This document shows, piece by piece, positions 1 to 12,768 of a stretch of DNA of 64,000 bases (positions within the stretch are counted from its first letter, which is position 1; each line of letters opens with the position of its first letter). The stretch is from Vespula vulgaris (lineage: Eukaryota > Arthropoda > Insecta > Hymenoptera > Vespidae). The notes beneath the pieces were generated by a model. That model did no database searches and was not told where the DNA came from. It saw only the letters and a program-made list of their open reading frames with translations. The stretch covers positions 10,273,558 to 10,337,557 of the forward strand of contig NC_066587.1 of the NCBI RefSeq assembly GCF_905475345.1. Reading direction: 5' to 3'. Both the position numbers and the translations under genes were made by a program.

Positions 1-3000
1 GTGGACGGGCACTCCGAGTCCCGGGCTGTCCTGGACCGGCTTGGCCGTGCCGGCCGGTCCACGGTCTGACGTGGTCCGGTGTGGCCTGGCTCTCCGGGGC
101 TCGGGATGGCCTGGCTCGACGTGACCGTGCACTCCGGGGCCCGGGTTGGCCTGGCCCGGCGTAGCCGGGCTCTCCGTGGCCCGGGCTGGCCTGGTCCGGC
201 GTAGCCGGGTACTACGGAGCCCGGGCTGGCGTGCACCGGCGTGGCCGTGCCCTCCGGGCGACGGTCTGACCTAGCTAGGCGTGGCCGCCTCTCCGGGGCC
301 CGGGCTGTCCTGCCCCGCTTTGGCCGCGCTCTCCGTGGCTCGTGCTGACCTGGATATTCGTGTCCGGACACTCTTGGGCCCGGGATGGCGTGGCCCGGCG
401 TGGCCCGGTGTGGCCGGGCTCTCCGGGAAACGGGCTAGCCTGGCCCTGGGTGCTCGGGCTCTCCGGGGTACGTGCTTGCCTGCTCCGGCGTGGCTGGGCC
501 CCCGGAGGCCCGGGCTGACCTGGCCCGGCGTGGTCGTGTTCTGCGGGGACCGTGCTGGCCTGGCCAGGCATGGCCGTGCTCTCCGGGACCCGGGATGGCC
601 TGGAAATTCGTGTCCGGTCTCTCCGGGGCCCGGGTTGGCCTGGCCCGGCGTGGACGGGCTCTCTGGGGTCGGGTTGGCCTGGCCCGGGCAGCCCGAGCTC
701 TCTGGGGCCCGCGCTGGCGTGCCCCGTCTTGCCCGTGCTCTCCGGGGCCCGGGCTGACGTGGCCCGGCGTGGCCTTGCTCTCCGAGGCCCAGGTTGGCAT
801 GGTCCGGCGGTGGCGTGGCTCTCCGAGGCTCGGGCTGCCCGGGCCAGGCGTGGACGTGCCCTCCTGGGCCCGGGCTGGCCTGGTCCGGCGGTGGCCTGGC
901 TCTACTAGGCTCGGGATGGCCTGGACATTCGTGTCCGTGCTCCCGGGGGCACGGACTGTCATGGTCCGGCGTGGCAGTGCACTCCGGGGCACTGGCTTGA
1001 CTGGCACGGCGTGGCCGAGCTGTCCGTGGCACGTGCTGGTCTGGTCCGGCGTGGCCAGGCACTCTGCGACCCGGGTTGGATTGGCCTGGCGTGGCCGGGC
1101 TTTCCGGTGCCCGGGCTGCCCAGTCCCGTCATGGCCGTGCTCTCCGGGGCCCGGGCTGGCGTGGCCCGGCGTGGCCGGGCTCACCGGGGAACGCACTGGC
1201 GGGGCCCGGCGTGGGCGGGCTCTTAGGGAACCAGGCTGTCCTGGCTTGTCTTCGCCGAGCTCTCCGGGAACCGGGCTGTCGTGGCTTGTCGTGGCCGAAC
1301 TCTCAGGTGCCTGGGCTCTGGTTGGCCGGCGAGGCCGTGCACTCCGGAACCCTGGCTTGACTGGCACGGCGTGGCCGAGCTGTCCGTGGCACGTGCTGGT
1401 CTGGTCCGGCGTGGCCAGGCACTCTGCGACCCGGGTTGGATTGGCCTGGCGTGGCCGGGCTTTCCGGTGCCCGGGCTGCCCAGTCCCGTCATGGCCGTGC
1501 TCTCCGGGGACCGGGCTGGTGTGGCCCGGCGTGGCCATGCTCTCCGGGACCCGTGCTGGCGTGACCCGGCGTGCCCGGGCTCTCCGCGGCCCGGGCTTGC
1601 CTTTTCCGGCGTGACAGGGATCCCCGATGCCCCGGCTGGCGTGGCCCGGCGTGGTCGGGCTCTGCGCTGCCCGGGCTTGCCTTTTCCGGCGTGGCAGGGA
1701 TCCCCGATGCCTCGGCTGGCGTGGCCCGGCGTGGCCGGGCTCTGCGGGGCCCGGGTTGACCTGTTCCGGCGTGGCCGTTCTCTCCGAGGCCCGGGCTGGC
1801 CTGGAAAGGCATGGCCGGTCTCTCCGGGGCCCGGTCTATCGTGACGGACGTCTCCGGGCAACGGGATGGCCTGGACCGGCGTGTCCGTGCTCTCCAGTGT
1901 CCGGTCTGTCGTTGCGTGACGTGGCTGTGCTCTCCGGGGCCTGGGTTGACCCGGCACGTCGTGGCCGTGCTCTCCGGGGCCCGGGTTGGCCTGGCCCGTG
2001 GCCCCGTGCACACCGGGCCCGGGTTAGCATGGCACAGTGTGGCCGGACTCTCCGCGGCCCGGTCTGGCGTGGCCGGGCTCTCCGGTGACCGGGCTGACGT
2101 GACCAGGCGTGGCAAGGCTCCCTTGGCCCGGGCTGGACTGTTCAGGCGTGTCCCGGCTCTTGGGGGCCCGGACTGGCGTGGCCCGGCGTTGCCGGGCTCT
2201 CCGGGTCCAGGGCTGGATTGGCCAGGCGTGTCCGGTTCTCCTGGTCCCGGGCTGTCGTAGCCCGGCGTTTCCTGGCTCTCCGAGGCCCAGGCTGGCCAGG
2301 TCCGGCGGTGGCCTGACTCTCCGAGGCTTGGGCTGACCAGGCCAGGCGTGGTCGGGCACTCCGGGGCACGGACTGGGCTGGCCAGGCGTGTCCAGGATCT
2401 CCGAGGCCCTTACTATCCTGGTCAGGCGTGGACGGGCTCTCCGCGCCCCGAGCTGACCTGACCGGCGTGGCCGTGCTCTCCTGGGCCCAGGTTGGCGTGG
2501 CACGGCGTGGCCGGGCAATCCGCGCCCCGGGCTGCCCAGTCTCGGCGTGGCCGTGCTTTCCGGGGCCCGGGCTGGCGTGGCCAGGCGTGGCCGGCCTCTC
2601 CGGGCTCCGGGCCGGCGTGATTCAGCGTTGCAGGCCTCGCCGTGGCCCGCGCTGGGGTGGCAGAACGTGGATGGGCACGCATCGCCGGGCTCTCCGGGGA
2701 CCGGCCTGACCCGGCCAGGCGCTACCGGTAACTCTGGGGCCCACACTGGAGTGCCCCGAGATAGCCGGCCTCTCCGTGTCCCGGGCTGGCGTGATACGGC
2801 GTGGCCGGGCTCGCCGGGGCCCGGGCTGGCCTGGCCCGGATCGGGCGGACTCTCCGGGGCCCGTGCTGGCCTGGTCAGGCGTGGCCGGCCTCTCCGGCTC
2901 CCGGACTGGCCTGTCCAGGTATGTCCGGGTCTCCGGGGCCCGGGCTGGCCTGGTCCGCCGTGGCCGAGATCTCCAAGGCCCGGGCTAGCCTGGCCCGGCG

Positions 3001-3610
3001 TGGCCGTGCACTACGAGGCCCTGGTTGGCCTGGCCAGGCGTGACCAGATTCTCTGGGGCCTGGTCAGGCGTGTCTGGATTCTCCAGGGCCCGGGATCTCG
3101 TGGCCTGTCGTGGCAGAGCTGTCCGGTCCCGGAATAACATGGCCCGGCGTGGCCGTGCTCTCTGGAGCCCTGGCTGGCCTGGCCAGTCGTGGGCGGCCTC
3201 TCCGGCTCCCGGGCTGGCATGGCAGGGCGTGCCCGGTCTCTCCTGAGCGCGGGCTGTCGTGGCCCGGCATGGCCGGGCTCTCTGGGGACCGGCCTGACGC
3301 CGCTCAGCGTTTCCGTTCTCCCCGGGGCCCGGGCTTTCTTGGCCTGGCTTTGCCGGTCTTCCTTGTGCCCGGGTTAACGTTTCCTTGCTTGACCCGGCTG
3401 TCCAGGGCCTGGTCTGGCGTGGCCCGGCGTGGCTGGGCTCTCCTGGTCCCGAGTCGTCCTTGCCCGGCGTGGCCGGGTTCTCTGGGTTCCAAATCGGCAT
3501 TGCCGGGCTCTCCGGGGCCCGAGTCGGTGTGTCCTGTCGTGGCCGTGTTCTCCGGTTCCGAGGCTGGCGTTGCCGTGCTCTCTGGGGTCCAGTTTGGCGT
3601 GGTCGGTCAA
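1..3610 (+). repeat. GC-rich 40-bp minisatellite, forward-facing block
   Basis: Head-to-tail units of about 40 bp, built around CCCGGCGTGGCC, then CTCCGGGG, then CCCGGGCTGGCCTGG. Units differ by scattered substitutions but spacing is well kept; two internal duplications lie at 360-bp and 80-bp offsets, both multiples of 40. Base composition is extremely GC-rich and CpG-rich, unlike the AT-rich rest of the window. Because 40 is not a multiple of 3 and stop triplets are rare in the unit, open frames of 60-380 codons appear on both strands in several frames and translate to Pro/Gly/Arg/Ala-rich repeats. I see no splice sites, no frame preference and no unique sequence, so I call none of them a gene. 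Confidence 0.93.
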
Positions 3611-5155
3611 CATTATTCGCGGAAAGCGCGGCCGCGCCATCCACGCCAACAAGGGCCCCGAAGAGCCAGGCCAAGCCGGGCCAGACCAGCCTGGGCGCCG
3701 GAAAGCCCGGCCGAACGGGGCCACGATAATCTGGCTCCCATAGGGCCCGGCATCGCCAGGTCACGCTAAGCTAAGATCTGGAGAGCCTGGCCACTCCAAC
3801 AAATGTGCTGGAGAGACTGGCCACGTCGAGCAAGCCAACCCGTGCCCCGGAGATCTCGGCCACGCTGGGCTACGCCAACCCGGGCCCCCGAGAGCCTGGC
3901 CGGACCTGTCCATGCCATCCCGGGTCCAGGAGAGCTCGCTCACGCCTGTCCACGCTTACCCAGACCTCGCAGAGCTCTTTCGCGACGGCGCACGGCAAAC
4001 CGGGCCACGCCAACCCGGGCTCCGGAAAGCGTGGGCGCGCCAACCACGCCATCCGGAAAGCGGTACCACGCCAAACTGGCCCCTGGAGAGCCCGACCACT
4101 GCAACCCGTGCCCCGGAGAGACCTACCGTAACGGGCCACGCCAACCTGGGTATTGGAGTACACGTCCGCGCCATGCCCTCCTAACCGGTCCCCTGATAGC
4201 CCGGCCGCGTCGTACCACGCCAATCCGTGCCTCGGAGAGACCGGGTTCGCCTTGCCACTGTAACCCGGGGCCCAGAGAGTCCGGCCACGCCTGGCACGCC
4301 ATCCCCTCCCCGGAAAGACCGCCCACGCCAATCTAGGACCCGGTGGGCCTGTCCCCGACGGACCAGGCCAATCCGGGCCCCAGAAAGACTGGCCACGCCT
4401 GGCCATGCCTGCCCGGGTCCCGGAGAGCCTGTTCGCAAGGGATTATGCCATCCCACGTCCCGGAAATCCCGACCGCGCCGGGTCACACCAACCCGGGCTT
4501 TCGAGGGACTGGGCATGCTAACCCGGATCCCAGAGAGCATGGCCACTCCAGGTCACTGTACCAGGCTACAGAGAGCCCGGCCACGATGGGACACGCCAAT
4601 CCGGGCGCTGGAGGGTCTGTCCCCGCCAGACCAGGCCTACCCGGCCCCCCGAAGGGCTCTCCCACACCGTGCCAAGCTACCCGGATCTCGCGAAACACGG
4701 CCGCGCCGAACACGCCAATACTGACCTCGGTAGACCGACCACGCCAACCCGGGACCCGGAGAGCCTGTCCGCGACGGGCAACGCCAACCCGTGCACCGGA
4801 GGCACCGGGCCACACCAACCCAGGCCCCGGAGGTTTTGTCCGGGCAGGTCAACGCCATTCCGGTCCTCGGAGAATCCGCTCACGTCGGGCCAGGCCAACC
4901 CGATCCCCAGAGAGCCCGCCCACGCCGATCCACGTCATCCCGAGCACCGGAGAGAACGTCCTGGGCTGGCCACACCAACAAGGGCCCCGATGAATATAGC
5001 CGCGTCGAGGTATGCAAACCCGGGTACCGAAGAGCGCGGCCGCACTGGGCAACGCCAACTCGGGCTCCGAGGAGCCTGTCCGCACTTGTCCACAAGCAAC
5101 CCATGCCCCGGAGAACCTGGGTCACGCCAAATCGGGTCCCGGAGAGCCCCTTCTG
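3611..5155 (-). repeat. GC-rich 40-bp minisatellite, reversed block
   Basis: The same 40-bp family as the preceding block, but each unit now reads as its reverse complement (CCGGAGAGCCCGGCCACGCC and CAACCCGGGC type strings). The switch lies at about 3,600-3,640, beside a short irregular stretch containing GTCAACATTATTCGCGG. Units are somewhat more diverged than in the forward block. Open frames here are again by-products of the repeat. Confidence 0.9.
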
Positions 5156-5340
5156 CTCTACCCCGTACTGCGCGGGCCGGCGTAGCGTGGCACGGCACTA
5201 CGCGGGTCGGCACTTTGCGACCCGGCATGACATGGAACTGAGCAGCTCGTCGTGGGTTGGCACGCCCCTGTACGGTGCGGCATGGCTTAACACGGCACTG
5301 CACCGCTCAACGTGCCATGTCCTGTTACTATACTGCACGG
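5156..5340. repeat. Transition between GC-rich and AT-richer satellites
   Basis: Irregular repeats such as GGCACGGCACTGC, TGCACGGCACGGCAC and GCGGGCCGGCGTAGCG. Composition falls from the GC-rich unit toward the CACGTCAT/TACGGCACTGC units that follow, and strings from both sides are mixed. It looks like a zone of degenerate units rather than unique DNA. Confidence 0.6.
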
Positions 5341-7205
5341 CACGGCACATAAGACTGCAGCTTACGTCATAATACTGCTGTGAATATCGTAGGACTACTA
5401 CGAACATCATCAGATTTTAACGTACGTCGCAATACTGTAACACACGTCACGGCATTACAACGCATGTCATCAGGTTGCAACTCTCGTCATAATACTTCAA
5501 CGCAAGTCATGGTGCTGCAATGCACGTTACAGCACTGCAACGCACGTTATGGCATTGTTGCGCACGTCATAATGCTGCAGCGCATATTACGGCACCGTAA
5601 AGCACTTTATACCACTGTAAAGCACGTCATAAAACGGCAACGAATGTAACGGAAATTCAACGCACGTTACGGCATTGTAACGCACATCCCATGTCTGCAA
5701 TGCACGTCACGGAGTAACAACGCACTTTACGACGCAGTAACACACGTAATACTACTGCAACACACGATGCGGCGCTTCAACGCACGTTACGGTACTGCTA
5801 TGCACGTCATAAATCTTCGACGCACGTCACGGTGCTGTAACACACGTTACGGCACTGCAACAAACGTTATAAGACTTCAAAGCACTTTACGGTACTGCAA
5901 CGCACGTCATAATACTGCAACGCATGTCATAAGACTGCAACGCACGTTACAGCACAACAATGAACGTGGAGAATTTAAAACTTAGGTCATGACACTGCCA
6001 CGCATGTCACAGAGTTGAAAAGCACGTTACGGCGCTATAATATATGTTATAAGATTGCACCGCACGTCGCGGCCCTTCAACGCATGTCATAAGACTGGAA
6101 CGCCCGTTATAAAACTTCAACGCACGTTACGATACTGCAACAGATATCATAAGCCTTCAACGGATGTTACAACACTGCAACTTACGTCATAACACTTCCA
6201 CGTATATCACGGAGTTGAAAAGCACGTTACGGCGCTTGCAACGCATGTTATGGCACTACAATGCCCGTCATAAAACTGCAACGCACGTCACGGAGATGCA
6301 ACGCACGTCACGGAGATGCAATACACGTCAAGGCACGTCAACGCGCGTAATTAGATTTAAAGTAACATTGTAATACTTCCACGCATGTCACGGAACTGCA
6401 ACCCACGTGATGGCACTGCACCAGACATCATAAAACTGCAGCGAGCGTTAAAGACCTGCAACGCACGTTATGGCACTGCAACGCCCGTCATAATGCTTTA
6501 ACGCATTTACAGCACTGCAACGCACTTTACAACACTGTAAAGTACATTATAAAACTGTAACGCATGTCACGGAGCTACAACGCACGTTACGGCACAGCAA
6601 CGCACTTCATAACACTTCAACGCACGTTATGGCACTGCAACGCCCGTCATAATACTTTAACGCATTTACAGCACTGCAACGAACTTTACAACACTGTAAA
6701 GTACATTATAAAACTGTAACGCATGTCACGGAGCTACAACGCACGTTACGGTACAGCAATGCACGTCATAACACTTCAACGCACGTTACGACACTGCAAC
6801 GCGTGTCATAAAACTTCAACGAACCTCACGGCACTTAAGGTTATAAGACGCACGTCCGCACCGCACGTCATAAGGTTATAAGACGTCATAAGACTTCAGC
6901 GCTTGTCACGGTGCTGCAACGCACGTTACGGCACTGCAACGGGCGTCATAAGACTTCAAAGCACGCAGGTTGCCGCAACACACCTTTAGGCACTGCAACG
7001 CACGTCATGAAACTGCAACATACTTTACGGCACTACAACATACGTCATAAATCTGCAGCGCACGTCATAATACTACAACGCACGTCATAAGGTTGCAACG
7101 CATATTTCGGCCCTGCAACTCACTCTATGCCGCTGCAACACACGTCATAAAACTGCAACGCACGTCATAAGACTTCAATGCACGTTACGGTGCTGCAACA
7201 TACGT
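5341..7205 (+). repeat. 20-bp satellite with 40-bp alternating units
   Basis: Roughly ninety head-to-tail units of 20 bp. Two variants tend to alternate, one with CGCACGTCATAAGACTGCAA and one with CGCACGTTACGGCACTGCAA, so the larger period is about 40 bp. A higher-order copy of about 159 bp is visible: the block from 6,463 recurs almost unchanged from 6,622. Each first-type unit carries a TGACGTGC-like string when read on the minus strand. No gene is supported; short frames here are repeat by-products. Confidence 0.92.
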
Positions 7206-7309
7206 TATGGTGTGCATTGCACCGTACAGCGCTCTAGCGCACGCTACGACGCAGAGAATATTGCGCGCATGTCATTCGACCTTACAATGTATCATAATGC
7301 AATTCAATA

Positions 7310-10300
7310 TAAATATGACCCATAACCGACTCATTAATATGTCACTGGATAGCTCTCATTGCGTTCTATACGTCACTGTAATCTTCGACCAGTTTCAAAC
7401 AAATAGGGGCTGAGATAAGACGGTTTTTGTAAAATCCTATGAAGTTAATTATCTTCTAAACTATGAGCCCTAGCCGGGTCATTGATATGTCATTAAAAAG
7501 ATCTCGTTGCGTTCCATACGTCAATATATGTTTCAGCAGTCGAATCGATAGGGAGCAAGATAGGACGCATCATGTAAAAACCTATAAAATTAATTATTTC
7601 CTGAACTATGACGTCTATCCGAATCATTGACATGTCACTGGAAAGCTCTCGTTGCCCTATACGATAATATAAATCTGGGCAATGTCGGACCATTAGGGAG
7701 CGAGATAGGGTGCTTAATGTAAAACCTTTAAAAATTAATTATCTCCTAAACTATGACCTTGAGCCGAGCTACTTAAATGTCATTAGTAAGCTCTCGTTGC
7801 GCCCTATACGTCAATATGAGTTTCGTCAGGGTTGGACCCATAGGAGGCGAGATAGGGCACTTTTTGTAATATTTAAAAAATGTTTTTTAATGTTCATCTC
7901 TTAAACTATGATCATGAGCTGTGCCATTTATATGTCGATTGATAACTCTCGTTGCGTTCCATACGTCAATAAAAATTTGGCAGTGTCGGACCAATAGGGG
8001 GCGAGATAGGGCGCTTTTTGTAAAAACATTTAAAATTAATTATCTGCAAATCTGTGATACTGAATCGGTGCATTATGAAATCATTAGAAATCTCTCGTTT
8101 CGTTCTATATATGGAAAAAGTTTTGGCAGTGCCGGACCAATGGGAGGCGGGATAGGGTGGTTTCTGTATAATTTTAAAAACTTTAAAAAAATTCTTATCT
8201 CCTTAACTATGACACTGCTCCACATCATTGGAAAGCTTTCGTTTCATTCTATATGTGAAAAAAAGCTTGAGCAGAGCCAGACCAATAGAAGACGAAATAG
8301 GGGACATTCTGTAAAATTAAAAAAAAAGTTTTTTTTAATTTTCTCTTCTTGTCTATGACTTTAAGCCGAGTCAATTATATCTCATTTGAAGCGAGATAAA
8401 TTGCTTTATGTAGAAACTTTTAAAATTAAAATTAATATGCTTAAACCATGACCCTGAGCCGGGACATTTATGTATCATTAGAAAGCTCTCGTTGCGTTCT
8501 ATACGCGAAAAAAGTTTGGACAGGACCGGACCAATAAGAGGCGAGATATGGAGCTTTATGTAAAATTTTTTAAATTTCTTTAAAAATTTTTATCTAAAAT
8601 TAATTATCTCCTAAACTATGGCCCTGAATCAGGGCCTTAAGGTGTCATTAGATAGCTCTCGTTGCACTATATATGCGAAAAAAGCTTGGATAGGGCAAGA
8701 TCAATAAGAGTCGTGATAGGATGCTTTTTGTAAAATTGATGCCTAATGATGTTATTAGATAGATCTCGTTGCGTTCTATATGTAACAAAAGATTCAGCAG
8801 TACTAAATGAATAGTGAACGAGATAGGGTGCTTTTTGTATAATATTTTAATATTTTTTATGTCCTAAACTGTAACCTTAAGCCAGGCCTACAGGGTTTCA
8901 TTATATAGTTCTCGATTCGCTGTATATGTGAAAAAAGTTTGGGCCAGGCCAAACCAATATGGGGCGATATAGGGTACATCACATAAAATTTTTTAAATTG
9001 TTTAAAAATTTGTCTCAAACTATGAACTTGATCTGAGGTCTAAGGATGTCATTAGATAACTCCCGTTGCGTTCTATGTGTGAAAAAAGGATAGGCAGTAC
9101 TGGATCAATAGAGATGGTGTGTTTTTTTTTAAATCCTTAGAAATTAATTATCCCCTAAAGTATGCTGCTGACCCAGGGCTTTAGGGTGTCATTAGACGGC
9201 TCTCATTGCGTTCTATATGTGAAAAAGGTTTCGGCAGGATTGGATGAATAGGGACGAGATAGAGTGTTTTTTGTAAATTACTTTAAAATAATTATCTCTT
9301 AAACTATTAACCTGAGCCAAGGACTTCGAGAGTTATTAGATAGCATTCGTTGCGCTCTATATGTTTCGCCAATGCCGGATCAATAGGGGGCGAGATAGGG
9401 TGATTTTGGAAAAATTTTTAGTATTTTTAAAAAATATTTATCTCCAAAAGAATGACTTTAAACCATGGCCTAAGGGTGTCAGTACATACCTCAAATTGCA
9501 CTCTATATGTGAAAAAAGGTTAGACAGGGCCGGATCAATAGGGGGCGAGGTAGTGTGCTTTTTGTAAAACTTTTAGAATTAAAAAAAATTTTTATCTCCT
9601 AAACTATGACCTTCAGCTGGGGTCTAATGGTGTCATTAGATAGCACTCGTTCCGCTCTATGTTTGAAAAAAGTTTGAGCAGGAACGTTTCAATAGGGCTG
9701 AAATAGAGGACTTTTTGTGAAATCCTTTAAAATTTTTTATCTCCTAAACTATGACCTTGAACCGGAACCTAATGGTCGTTTTAGATAGCTCTTGTTGCGC
9801 TCTATATGTAAAAAAAAGTTTGAGCACGGACACATCAATAGGAAGCGAAAGCGGATGCTTTTTGTATAATTCTTTAAAATTTTATATCTCCTAAACTATG
9901 ACCATGATCCGGGCCATAAGGATGGCTTTAGATAACTCTCGCTGTACTCAATGTATGAAAAAAATTTGGGCTGAGTAATTTCAATATGGCGCGTAATTGG
10001 TTGCTTAATATAACATAATTAAAAAATTAATATCTCCTAAACTATATCAAAGGACTGGGGCCTAAGAATAGTTTTAGAAAGCTTACGGTAGGTCCCATCT
10101 GTTCAAAGAGTTTGGATAAGGCCAGCTCAATACGGGGCGAAACAGAGGGCTTCACAGAAAATTATTATAAAATTAATATCTCCTAAACTATAGCAAAGAG
10201 CAAGAATCTAAAGCTGGTTTTGGAAAATTTACTATACGTCCAATCTATGTAAATAGTTTGGGCTGGACCGGCTCAATAGTTAGCGATATATTGTGCTAAA

Positions 10301-12110
10301 AAGAAATTAATAGTCCTTAAAAAAAAATTAATATCTCCTAATCTATAGCAATTAACAGAGACGTGTGGATGGTTTTAGAAAGCTTCGGGTCCTCCCTATC
10401 TGTGAAAATAGTTTGGACAGGGCCAGTTCAGTGGAGGACGATATAGGGTATTTAATAATAATTTTTCAAAAGTGAATATTTTCTAAAGTATAGCATAGAA
10501 CCGGGGTTTAAGGATGGTTTTAGAAAATTTACAATACGCGCTATATACAAAAAAAAGTTTGAAGAGAGCCGGCTCAATAGTGTGCGAAATATTGTGCTTA
10601 ATATAAAATTTTGATATAAAATTTTAGCTAAATATAAAATTCTAAAAAATTTAATATCCCGTTAACTATGGTAAAGAATCAGGATAATGGTGGATTTAAG
10701 AAACCTACGTTGCGCCCTATGTTTAAAAAAATTTGGACAGCATCAGCTCAACTGGGGACGAAATGGGATACTTAATATAAAATAGTTAAAAATTTAATAT
10801 CTCGTAAACTATTGCAAAGAACCACCTAATGGTGGTTTTTGAAAGCTTACGTTGCGCCCTATATGTAAAAAAAGTTTAGGTCCGGCCGGCTGAATAGAGG
10901 ACAAAGTAGGGTGCTTAATATTTAATTGTAAAAAATGTAATATCCCCTAAACTATGGCATAGAACCGGGGCTAAAGTTGGTTTCAGAAAGCTTACGGTGA
11001 GCCCTATCTGTGAAAAAAGTTTGGGTAGGGGCGGCTCAATAGGGGGCGATATAACATGCTACAAAGAAATAGAAAGAAAATTAATATCTCCTAATCTATG
11101 GCAACGAACGGGGACTTATAGGTGGTTTTAGAAAGCTTCAGGTGCGCCCTATCTGTGAAAAAAGTTCAGGCAAGACAGACTCAATAGGGGGCGAAGTAGA
11201 GTATTTAATAAGAAATTTTTTAATAACTAATATCTCCTAAACTATAGGAAAAAGCCAGGACCTAAGCGTGATTTTAGATAACTTACGATACGTCCTATCT
11301 GTTAAAAATGTTTGGGCAGGTTCGGCTCAATAGGGGGCGATTTAAATTACATAATAGAAAATTATAAAAATGTAGTATCTCCTAAACTATGGTATATGAC
11401 CGGCGCCTAAGGTTGGTTTTATAAAACTTACAGTATGCGCAACCTCTGAAAAAAGTTCGGATAGGGCTGGCGCAATGGGGAGCGATTTAGGATAAATAAC
11501 AAAAAATTTTTAATTTTTAATATCTCCAGCGCAATGTATATTTTCTAAAATCACCATTAGACCCCAATTCTTTCCAATAGTTCATGAGATATTAAATTTT
11601 TAAATATTTTATATTAAGTACCCCATTTCGTCCCCAATTGGCCAAAACTATGGCAAAGAACCGTGACATAATCGTGATATTTTAAAGCTTAGGATGTACG
11701 GAATATGTCATAAAAGTTTCGGCAAACTTGTGTCAATAGAGGAAAATTAAAAGTTCTTAATAAAAAATTCTTTAAATTTCAATATCTCTAAAACTATGGC
11801 AACGAACAGGGGCTTTACGGTCCTTTCAGAAAGCTTACGGTGCGCGGAATATGTCATAAAAGTATCGCTAAGGCCGACACAATACGTGGTGATTTAGGAT
11901 ACTTAATAAAAAATTCTTTAAATTTTAATACCTGCACAAATTCCGGCAAAGAACCAACTGTGGTTTTCTAAAGCATCCAGTGCGCGGAATCTGTAAACAA
12001 AAGTGGCCGTAGGGCCGAATCAATAGGAAGCGATTTAGGGTACTTAATATTAACTTCTTTCAATTTTAATATTTCTAAAGCTACAGCAAAGAACCGAGGC
12101 CTAAGAGTGG
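7310..12110 (+). repeat. ~150-bp AT-rich satellite array, about 30 monomers
   Basis: Monomers of about 145-165 bp repeat head to tail. Landmarks in order are TATCTCCTAAACTATGA, then a CTGAGCCGGG-like string, TGTCATTAGATAGCTCTCG, TTGCGTTCTATATGTGAAAA, a GGCAGGGCCGG-like string, and CAATAGGGGGCGAGATAGGG. Units from about 7.3-9.9 kb use TCATTAGATAGCTCTCGTTG; units from about 10.0-12.1 kb use GGTTTTAGAAAGCTTACGGT and TGGCAAAGAACCGGGG instead. The array therefore holds two related subfamilies with a gradual change between them. Small frames such as 7,921-8,358 are by-products. Confidence 0.9.
11527..11645 (-). repeat. Inverted satellite monomer inside the array
   Basis: This stretch is a monomer of the same ~150-bp family in reverse orientation. 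Its reverse complement gives, in normal monomer order, GGGGACGAAATGGGGTACTT, then TTAATATCTCATGAACTATT, then GGGGTCTAATGGTGATTTTA. Forward monomers lie directly on both sides. Confidence 0.85.
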
Positions 12111-12537
12111 TTTTATATTAATTTTGCTGGAAGCAAATGAAAGTCTAGGATATTTCTAAAAAATTTTGCTATTTCTCCATAAATAAACAGGAAATATCAA
12201 ATTTCATAAAAAAAATTATTCACTATTGATAGTTACTGCATTAGCTTATAAAATGATATTGATATTTATTTAAATTATTATAGCTAGTATAATTTTACAA
12301 ATTTGGTTTTACAATAATATATATGAAAGCAAAATATTCAATATATAATATGTTATTTAAGAAATAAAGCAACCATTATTTTGTATGTTTAATAGTTTAT
12401 TATCCATTTGTAATTCTTGTATTTGTATAGGTAATCTCAGTCCAACAAATAATAAACTGGCAACTTGTAGTGATAATGATACTGTCAGAATCTGGAACTT
12501 CCTACATTATCATCAAGAATGAATTCTTAGAGGTATA

Positions 12538-12539
<2 letters not shown>

Positions 12540-12602
<63 letters not shown>

Positions 12603-12615
12603 ATATATATATATG

Positions 12616-12659
<44 letters not shown>

Positions 12660-12702
12660 ATGTGTGTGTGTGTATATATATATCCTATATATTATATATA
12701 TA
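12540..12702. repeat. TA microsatellite with TG tract
   Basis: A long (TA)n tract with a short (TG)n run near 12,661-12,673. It sits where most WD repeats of the WDR33-like copy are missing. Confidence 0.95.
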
Positions 12703-12768
12703 GGATGTCGTCAAAGTGTTAGAAATAGAAAAACGTCATTCGGTACCAAGTCGGATGAATATGGTAAC
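12703..12768 (-). mobile_element. Mariner transposase scrap
   Basis: The minus strand reads LPYSSDLVPNDVFLF, matching the mariner-family stretch around the third catalytic aspartate (usually PYSPDLAPNDFFLF). Only about 20 codons remain and no terminal repeats are seen. A chance match is possible but the pattern is specific. Confidence 0.5.
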